From the NCBI GenBank assembly GCA_038049695.1, contig CP142460.1:36924001-36988000 (forward strand): a stretch of DNA of 64,000 nucleotides, read 5' to 3'. Made by a program: the position numbers and the translations under genes. Each line of letters starts with the position of its first letter. Position 1 is the stretch's first letter. Shown here piece by piece: positions 56,136 to 64,000 of the stretch. The DNA is from Cinnamomum chago (lineage: Eukaryota > Streptophyta > Magnoliopsida > Laurales > Lauraceae). The notes under the pieces were generated by a model. It did no database searches. It worked only from the letters and a program-made list of their open reading frames with translations, and had not been told where the DNA came from.

Positions 56136-58463
56136 TCCTTTATGTGAAGGAATGGTGGTTCCAAGGAGATTTGCAAGAGAAGAAAAGAAGGAGCCAAACT
56201 GCACATCAGAAACAACTTTTGTAACAGTTCGCTCGAGCAAACCCCATCCAAAGGTCAGTTGTCTCGAGCTAACTTGAAAGCTCACTCGAGCAAACCCCAT
56301 CCAGAGGGTAGTTGGCTCAAGCTAACTTGACAGTTCCCTCGAGCCAACCTGATCTAGGCAAGTCCGCTCGAGCGAAACCCTTCCAGAGGGTTTGCTCCTT
56401 CCATAGAGCCTGTCACGCCCCCAAACCGGAACCTCGGGGGCGCGAATGGGATTAAGGATAATTATATTTTTCTCCCAAGATCCGCATGTGTGAAGACAAC
56501 ACATTCCAACACACTATGAATATTTTGTGGAAGCTTTCGTAGTGTTGCGACCCGGAGTCCGTAGCCATCGGATTCCATGTCGCATTCAACCGCTAGCACA
56601 TATCTATTATATCAAGAACCATATCAGACTGGAGTAAACCATCACAACAAAGTACAGAGTTGACAGTAACAGGATAAGCATTCCCACATATGTTCAAGTT
56701 ACAAATTATCAATGTACATTAATTAAGAATCCCAAGAAAAGGCTAATAAAAGCCATACTATAACAAGATAAAAACCACTTCCCATATGTGACGCAACTCC
56801 GATGTCAAGCTCAATGTCTACATGACATAGCTGACAAAACAACCTGCAAATCATGGTCACGGCCAACAAAAGCACTCATCTCGAGACGAAAGAGTCTGGA
56901 CCTGAGCACCAAAATTGTGGGTCAGACACTACGGGCTGGCAGGTGGATGAAAAGATAATAAATGTGCTGAAAAATAGAGCATGTGATAATTCATATTATT
57001 TGATCAAAGGCTGCATATAATTAAAACGGGTGGAAAATCATAGATCTCTGACAAAACATGTATTCATTTAAAACATGAGTAAAACATGGATATTTGACAA
57101 ATCAAGTGTTCCTCTAAAACATGTATAAACATAGAGATCTGGCAAAATAAGTTTTCATTTGTAACATATGTAAAAGCATGGATATTTGACAAATCGGGTA
57201 TTCATTTAAAACATGTAAGTGCTCCAAGGAACGGGAAACAATATAACAATAGCTGAATTTACCTTGGAAAACATTAAAGCCTGTTAAAACAATATTTTTT
57301 ATGAAAAAGAATGCATTATCAGTTGGGAAGCATATATGAAATATAAAACATGAAAGGTGTGAGAACCCGACCCCTAATTTCCTGAATTAGTGTTGTTTTA
57401 TTTGTGGATTAGTTTCTTTTTGTGGGATTAGTGTTTGTTGGGTTGAGTTTGTGAGCTAGAATGATTTTTCACTAGTTTTGGGGAGTTTTGAGTGCCTTTG
57501 TGATTAGTGGGACCCTTTGGGGGGTTCTTTTAGTGACTTTGCGCGTGATTGGTGAAAAGTCCTGGGGATCCGAACCCTAGAGGGCGGGTGAATAGGGTGA
57601 GCTTCAATTATGACCAATTTTAACCAAATTTAACTTCTTTAACTTAAACTAGTCACAAGTGATGATTACAAATAAAATGCGGAAGCTTAATAAAAACAAT
57701 CACCACAAAGCAAACACCATCACACAAGGATTTATAGTGGTTCGGCCTCAATGCCTACATCCACTACCGGCTTGTGATCCAACACCCCACCGGATTTCCA
57801 CTATTTATGCTTTTCAATAGGCTAAGCAATAACCTTTACAATATGCTTTTCAAGGCTTAGCAATAACCTTTACAATGATGTTTTTCAAGGCTCAACATCA
57901 ACCTAACATTATGCTTTTATAGGCTAAGCAATAACCTCTTCAACCATAGGTTGGTTATCTCACTAAGTTAGTGTCTATAATACACTTGATGGAGATTCAA
58001 TTAAGCTCATTACAATGCCTCTTAATTAGGCGGATATGGAAGTGAAAAACTAACTCACACAAACACTTAATGAATGCAAAGATGTATGCTCATGATGTGT
58101 GTGTGTGTGATGTCCTCAATCATTTTGAAAATGAAAGCTCATAAAGTATGCCTAAGGATTTTGAAAGTTTTAGCTCATGAAAACATTTATGATTGAGGAA
58201 AGAATACAAGTCACATGTTAAAAGTAACAACTTGTTAATGATATCAAAGATTCACAAGTTGTATGAAATTAATTAGCTCTAAACATGTGATGCATAGGGA
58301 TGTCAATCAAATCAACAATGTAGCTCAAAACATAAAAATAGATTTGATTGAAATAAGGGGACAAATCATATGTAATTATAAATACAACTTGAATATGATA
58401 TACCAATCAATGCAAAGCAAGTTGTAAAACTTTAAAATAAATTCACATATGATTTGTAAAGAT

Positions 58464-59062
58464 GTTGAATCCACAACATAAGATATATTTTGAAAGAGAC
58501 TTTCTTATAATGAAAAACAACACCCAAAGATTCAACCAAGTATATGAATCATGTTACATATAATTTCAAAGATTCTTTCATTAACATGATCTACTTAGAT
58601 TTACCAAATAAAGTACTACTTGGATTGAATCAATGGTGATGCATCCAAAACAATAGATCAATTCAAAATATAAAACATGCTAAGGATACAACACATCATA
58701 GGTTAACATGCTACAAAAGATTTATCAAAGATAAAACAAAACATGAAAACATATGATATGTAAAGAAGTTGAATCCAAAACATAAGATAGTTTTGAAAGT
58801 GATTTTCTTATGATGGAAAACAACACCCAAAGATTCAACCAAGTATATGGATCATGTTACATCTAATTTCAAAGATGTTTCCATTAACATGATCTACTTA
58901 GATTTACCAAAGATAAAGTACTACTTGGATTGAATCAATGGTGATGTATCCAAAACAATAAATCAATTCAAAACATAAAACATGTTTAGGATACAACACA
59001 ACATAGTTTATCATGCTACAAATGATTTACCAAAAATAAAACAAAGCATGAAAACATATGAT
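58464..59062. repeat. 304-bp tandem duplication in LTR F
   Basis: GTTGAATCCA(C/A)AACATAAGAT starts at 58464 and at 58768. The copies share TACTACTTGGATTGAATCAA and differ at scattered bases. Confidence 0.88.
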
Positions 59063-59255
59063 TAAGGAAAGTAGAGCCTACTTGGTGATTTAACTTCATT
59101 AATCCAAGCTTTAGCTTTCCTAATGATCCCCTCCATCCCTTAGTTCATTTCCCTTCTATTTGCCTCAAAACCCCTCAAGGAGGGCCTTAAAATTCCCAAC
59201 TTTTGGCAAAGGAAAGAACTCATATTTATAGCAAAAAGTGCCCAACGGCTAGTCC

Positions 59256-59387
59256 TCGGTCGACCTGCAAACAGGTCTCGGTCGACCGGGATCACACAAC
59301 GGGCAGATTTCTAACCGTTGGTGCTCCCAGGCACTTTCTGCCTGCAGTGTTCCCGGTCGACCGAGACCTCTGCGCCGGTCGACCGGC
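59256..59387. repeat. GGTCGACC palindrome cluster in LTR F
   Basis: Four CGGTCGACC words; the last is the perfect 14-mer GCCGGTCGACCGGC (59374-59387). Confidence 0.85.
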
Positions 59388-60090
59388 GACACTGCGGGGA
59401 CCAAAAAATCCAACTTTTGCAAATTCAAAGTTTTTCTTTGTGGAACTTTTTGGGCCACTAAATCAAGCTTAAAAACATGTTTTAAATCATTCTAAGGGTT
59501 TTAAAACATGAAACATAAAAAGCCAAAAAAGATTTGAAACTTTAAAACCAATGGCTTGCTTGATTTCTAAAAACTCTTTTCTAAAAACAAATGCATCCAA
59601 GATTGAAAACAAATCATGCATAAATTGATACTTTTACAACTCTTAAAAACCATGCATGTATAAAACAAGATTTCAAGATTTCTTAAATCAATGCATATGT
59701 GTGTAAAACAAATGATGCTAGAATGATAATGCATCCATCAAATTGCAATCTACAAAATTCCTAACAATTGGGAGATTATTCAAAATTTCTGATAATTCTT
59801 GTTTTAGTCTCGTTTAACTTAGTTTGTTAATCTCTACAACTTTCGTGTTCACTCCGTACCCATTCGAAGCTCCGAAAATCAGTTTTTCCAGCCCTGGGGG
59901 CAAAATCGGTCTTTTCACATTGAATCTGGACCCAAATTTCGAGATCCCAGAACCATGCCAAAATCATACTTTTTAAAAACTAGATTTTATGGGAAACATT
60001 TTCCTCTTCTTCGTCGATCGTATCCGAGGCCCAGAAATTGATGTTTTAATCCTGACAAGTTTAAGTTATGGTGGGGCCCACACCCACCCT

Positions 60091-60100
60091 TTTATAAAAG
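60091..60100 (+). promoter_or_regulatory. TATA box of LTR C
   Basis: TTTATAAAAG, preceded by CCCACACCCACCC and followed by CTCTCTTCCTCTCCC, a normal plant promoter-to-leader arrangement. Confidence 0.6.
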
Positions 60101-61139
60101 GGATCAGCCCCTCTCTTCCTCTCCCATTCGTTCCAGCACACTTGAGGGGGGAGGAACTTCAGCTCCATAGGGCTTTTGCCCTTTTATTCTTCTCCTTCTT
60201 GCTTCCTTTCACAAAACACACCTCCAAACCTTGCAAAATGGAGATTGGAGCTCAACTTCTTCTTCTTCATCATTCTAGCTTCCCATGGACACCATTATTG
60301 TACAAATCTCAGCTTGGCAACCCCTATTTCAAGCTTCTTATTGTTGATTGATGGCCATAGAGGTAAGGACTTCTTTCCATCTCTATTGTTGAGCTATGGT
60401 TTTCCCTTAGATTCTATTTCCTAGTTTGGTTTGAGCCCATTCCTTGTCTTTCATTGTTTAACCCATTTTAGGGTTTGTTTTGGGGGTTTTGCTTGTAGCT
60501 TTGGAGCTTGGATTTGGAAGAGTGTTTAAGCTTGATTTCTTGATTAGAAGACCCAAGGCATGTGGATGAATGGATCGTTTTGATTATTGACATGTTTTGT
60601 GAGAAAAGCTTGATTCATTAATGGTTTTGATGATTTTAATACTTGTCTTTTGCTATGATTAATATTGATTTCGAAATGTGCTTATTGATGAGTCTATTTC
60701 TCTCTTGTTCATAGTTGGAAATGTATGCATCATGTTGTCAAGATTTCAAATTGTTTCACATAAATGAGTTTTCTTTACCTTGAGATTAATTGTGAATGGA
60801 AAGAATGGAAAGGGAGAAATTTGAAATGAGGAGAATGGAAGTGTTGAATGATGCATTTGAGGAGCTTTTTAGCTCATTTGATGTCTTGAACACATTGGTT
60901 TATAGTTTTCATTATTTCTTGTTAATAGCTCAATGGATCCTTGTGATTAGTGGGTTTCTTCTCTCTTTGGTGATTGAATGTAAAAAGATGGAGGTATTTG
61001 GGATGGATGTTTGTGGAATTTGATGGCGTATGGGAGGAGCTTTTAGCTCATTTTATTGTATGAAGATGAATGGGAATGAAGGGAAATGATTTAAGGGAGA
61101 AAAATGGCTCAAATCTGGTTACAGAAGGGCTTTTCCACA

Positions 61140-61430
61140 CCCAGCGGTCACCTGTCGGCTAGCCGCCAGTCACCGCCAGATAACCGCACAGCCGCGGTCA
61201 CTTTTCCAGAGAGCTTGATTTCTTCTCCAAAGGCGCGGTCAGCCACACGGTTAGCCAGCGGCTAACCGCCGAACCCATCGGCGGTTAACCGCTAGCCAAC
61301 CGAACCATTTCGGTTACTTTTCCAGTAAGCTGCACTTTGTCGGGCCAACCGCGGTCAGCCAGTGGCTAACCACTGAACCCAGCGGCGGCTAACCGCCAGC
61401 TGACCGCTAGGTGATCGAAATCACCCAGAA
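61140..61430. repeat. GGCGGTTAGCCGCC-type palindrome cassette in LTR C
   Basis: More than ten GCGGTYA(A/G)CCGC-like words, including the perfect GCGGTTAACCGC (61281-61292). They are spaced by TTTTCCAGAGAG and TTTTCCAGTAAGCTGCA, which are also found in LTR A copies 1 and 2. Confidence 0.85.
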
Positions 61431-63829
61431 ACCCCTGAAATGAAGAGAAATTAAGACAAATGGAAGGGGTTTATATCCCAATCATTCGTGAACCCTTTTA
61501 GAGAATGATGGGGACTGTTCATCGGGAGATACGTATGAAGCCTGTTTGAGGAGAGAACTATGTCGCAAAGATTCATTGAAGTTTTGAATTCACAAAAGTG
61601 TATAAGGAGCCCGAATGTCTTCAAATTCAAAGAGTACCAAGTCTATATCGAAATCGACATACGGAACCCCTATTCACCTTAAACAAAGCAGGAAATCTAT
61701 ATTTTACCCGAAAGTGTATTAGTTCATTGTATTTCCTTATTCCCGAGACTTACATTACATGACTTGTTTTCCCGAAAGCATCGAAGTTACACTGGTAACA
61801 GTTACTTGTCCCGAAATGTATTGCCCGACGTGAAATGACAGTTGTGCCTTGAGCATTCTTGCCCCGCCCGTTTATGTACTTGCACTTGATGTATTTCATA
61901 TATGTTTGATTTTGTCATTTGACCTATGAGTCGGCACCACTAAGCTTGGATAACCTCATTGGTCTGATCCACCGACTTGGAGATCCCCCTCTTGTCCCGC
62001 CAGCTGCAGTTTGGATCCCGCTACCCAGTTATTACCGTGGTCTTGTCCCGATACCGCAGATTGCTAATGTGGTTCCCGATGCCCGGCTCGTTGCCGTGGT
62101 CATATATAGTATATGTATATGTATTTATACGATCCATTGTTTCTCCTCACCTCGAGTGACTGAGATCAGTGCCTAGTTATTGCTCTGTCACTTTAGTGAT
62201 AGAGGACTTAGCTTCGTGTGGTTGCCATCTTGCCAGTTCGCGATTCCTTGGATACCCTACATGTTTTCTATTGCTTATTTGTTTTCCGGTAAATGATTCA
62301 TTTCTTTTATGAAAGTTATTATTTAAACAGGTGTTAATATTTTCCAAGTTAAATTCAGTTATTGTTATATTGTTTTCCGTTCCTTGTACACACACGCTTT
62401 AAATGAACACCCGGTTTGTCGAATACTCATGCTTTTACATATGTTACAAATGAACATTGGTTTTGCCAGATTTCTATGGTTACACACGCTTTAAATGAAT
62501 ACCTGATTTGTTAAATATCCGTGCTTTTAAATATGTTTTAAATGACATTTGTTTTGCCAGATCCCTATGTTTACACATGTTTTAAATGAACACCCGATTT
62601 GTTAAATATTCATGCTTTTACATATGTTTCAAATGAACATTTGTTTTGCCAGATTTCTATGGTTACACACGCTTTAAATGAATACCCGGTTTGTCGAATA
62701 CTCATGCTTTTACATATGTTTCAAATGAACGTTTGTTTTGCCAGACCTTTATATTTACACATGTTTTAAATGAACACCCGATTGTCAAATATCTATGCTT
62801 TTATAGATGATGTATATGAACATATGTTTTGTTAGATCTGCATGTTTAACTCAAGCTTTAAACGAATACATGTTTTGTCAGAGATCCACGATTTTCAACC
62901 CGTTTAATTATATGCATCATTTGATCAAATAGCATGATTTATCATCTGTTTTATTCTTCAGTATATTTATTATCTTTTCATCCACCTGCCAGACCATCGT
63001 GTTTGACCCACTACTTTTGGTACTCAGGTCCAGACTTCTTCATCCCGAGATGAGTGCTTTTGTTGGCTGTGGAGCCATGTTTTACAGGTTGTTTTGTCGG
63101 CTATGTCATGTAGACATTGAGCTTGACATCGGAGTTGCATCACATTTGGGTAGGGGTTATTAACTTGTTATTGTATGGATTTTATTAGCCTTTTCTTGGG
63201 ATTCTTAATTAATGTACATTGATAATTGTAATTTGAACATATATGGGAATGTAATATCCTGTTACTGTCAGCTCTGTACTTTTTTGTGATGGTATACTCC
63301 AGTCCGATATGGTTCTTGATATAATAGTTATATGCTAGAGGTTGAGTACGATGCGGAATCCGATGGCCACAGACTCCGGGTCGTAACGCCTCGAAAGCTT
63401 CCGCAAAAATATTCAGAGTGTATTGGAATGTGTTGTCTTCACACACGTGGATCTTGGGAGAGAGAAAAATATAATTATCCTTAATCCCATTCGCGCCCCC
63501 GAGGTTCCGGTTTGGGGGCGTGACTAAAGGTACCAAGGAAACTGGCAAGATGGCAACCACACTGAGCTAAATCCTCCATCACTAATGTGATGAGAGCACG
63601 CTAGAGGCGTTGGTCTCGGACACTCGAGGTGACGAGAACCAACTAAATATATATACAAATAGCTAGACAAGACCACGGTCGCGGAACCGGGTAACGAGAC
63701 AGGCAGGATCCAGACTGTAGCTGGCAGGAGCAAGATGGGGACACCAAGTCGGTGGATCAAGCCAACAAGGTTGTCCAAGCTTAGTGGTGCCGACTTATAG
63801 GTTACAAGCGAGAAATCAAGACATATACA

Positions 63830-64000
63830 TGTTGGGATTGGTGTATGCCCTAAAGCCCACTGACTGCACTCACATCTCTGTAACTGGATATTTATTGGTT
63901 ATTTAATGGAATGACATCTTTCTCTTTATACTTGTGTATATGTATGGTTGTATAAGGCCCATTGTTTTCTAGTAAATGACTCAGGTGTGTAGTGGCTACA
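63830..64000 (+). mobile_element. Copia-like LTR, start only
   Basis: TGTTGGGATTGGTGTATGCCC begins after ACATATACAT; TGTTGGGA is a common start of plant copia LTRs. It runs off the window. Confidence 0.55.

Larger units (their letters stand above)
54796..56410 (+). mobile_element. Divergent family-A LTR, 5' half
   Basis: It starts TGTAAGACCCCGACCC after TTAAT and follows family A through the promoter and leader regions, but with much divergence. A TATA box lies at 55307. A 28-base poly-C (56105-56132) precedes a CTCGAG cassette (56230-56400). It is cut at 56411 by LTR C(-). Its 3' half is not in the window. Confidence 0.75.
57553..59766 (+). mobile_element. LTR-type insertion, family F (2214 bp)
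   Basis: It begins TGAAAAGTCC, ends TTCCTAACA, and is flanked by exact ATTGG duplications (57548-57552 and 59767-59771). Near its start it has CCTAGAGGGCGGGTGAATAGGG and ATAGTGGTTCGGCCTC...CATCCACT, both recurrent in plant copia-type LTRs. It holds a 304-bp tandem duplication and a GGTCGACC palindrome cluster (59256-59387). No polyprotein is encoded, so it is a solo LTR or non-autonomous element. Confidence 0.78.
57358..63525 (+). mobile_element. Family-C solo LTR (about 3.95 kb net)
   Basis: It starts TGTGAGAACCCGACCCC and ends GGGGGCGTGACT (last A replaced by T), with exact duplications AAAGG (57353-57357 and 63526-63530). Removing LTR F leaves about 3949 bp. Layout: TATA box at 60091, CT-rich leader, a block of TTAGGGTTTG, a cassette with GCGGTTAACCGC (61140-61430), TATAAGGAGCCCG (61601), a CCGTGGTC minisatellite (62030-62105), a hairpin near 62190, eight or so TTTAAATGAA blocks (62390-62880), and the end. 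It contains no gag-pol. Confidence 0.9.
56411..63829 (-). mobile_element. Family-C LTR, minus strand, interrupted and truncated
   Basis: Bases 56411-57357 (starting TGTCACGCCCCC, the reversed LTR 3' end) and 63531-63829 align consecutively with the 3' part of family C. They are separated by LTR C(+) with its AAAGG duplication. The right end is cut by a copia-like LTR at 63830. It includes the reversed GACCACGGT minisatellite near 63670. Confidence 0.8.

Noticed and set aside
56100..56300. Glycine-rich open frame
   Set aside because: Produced by the poly-C tract in the LTR.
59989..60424. ORFs of 82-120 codons in LTR C
   Set aside because: They cover the TATA/leader region of an LTR and are not kept in related LTRs.
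1..64000. tRNA, rRNA, bacterial operon or prophage features
   Set aside because: I saw no cloverleaf, rRNA or bacterial gene organisation by eye; a tRNA scan would be needed to exclude a tRNA gene formally.

Overview
This is plant nuclear DNA, most likely from a eudicot. It is AT-rich and made of nested transposable elements, with plant-specific long-LTR Ty3/Gypsy, CACTA, MULE, hAT, Tourist-like and Helitron-like signatures. It contains one intact host-type gene, at 47089-47415: a small MGNC-start protein of the DUF4228/PADRE type. Every other recognisable coding stretch is a decayed transposon gene or a captured gene fragment.

Left part (1-22578). A CACTA end (1-265) sits in the 3' part of a long LTR (family C). 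That LTR is split at 1097/6222 by a solo LTR (family B), which is itself split by a 3.1-kb solo LTR (family A). Exact 5-bp target duplications support both nestings. A decayed minus-strand Ty3/Gypsy gag-pol follows (6474-9248), then a copia-like solo LTR (family D, 9254-11017, TSD TTTCT). Next comes a plus-strand chromovirus-type pol that begins abruptly at reverse transcriptase, has only two nonsense codons, and is followed by its polypurine tract and 3' LTR (family A, 13873-16968). A third family-A LTR (solo, TSD TCGGT) lies inside a minus-strand LTR of family G that ends at 22578.

Middle part (22579-46679). Tandemly repeated AT-rich units lead into a row of Helitron-like elements (about 25898-34126). 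The middle one carries a broken piece of an ADP-ribosylation-factor gene. A TIR element (34269-38208) with a 12-bp direct repeat at its borders holds a fourth family-A solo LTR (TSD ATGGA). An 8.3-kb MULE (38351-46679) follows, with a degenerate transposase, a triplicated 3' end, long TCGATATCGA palindromes and an inserted LTR fragment (family E).

Right part (46680-64000). The MULE ends about 400 bp upstream of the MGNC gene's start codon, next to ACGT-type elements and a TATA-like stretch. Downstream lie a hAT element (TSD CCTCTAGA), a Tourist-like MITE (TSD TAA), a second MITE, a 3-ketoacyl-CoA synthase pseudogene fragment, and LTR fragments. A four-level nest fills the end: family A is interrupted by C(-), which is interrupted by C(+), which is interrupted by F. 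A copia-like LTR begins at 63830.

The most unusual signal is a cassette shared by LTR families A, C and E, with related versions in G, H and F. A conserved LTR frame holds an array of CpG-rich palindromic words. The word is uniform inside one LTR but differs between LTRs (GCTCGAGC, GATCGATC, GGTCGACC, GCGGTTAACCGC), while short spacer motifs such as TTCCAGAGAG persist. Family names A to H are local labels used here only.
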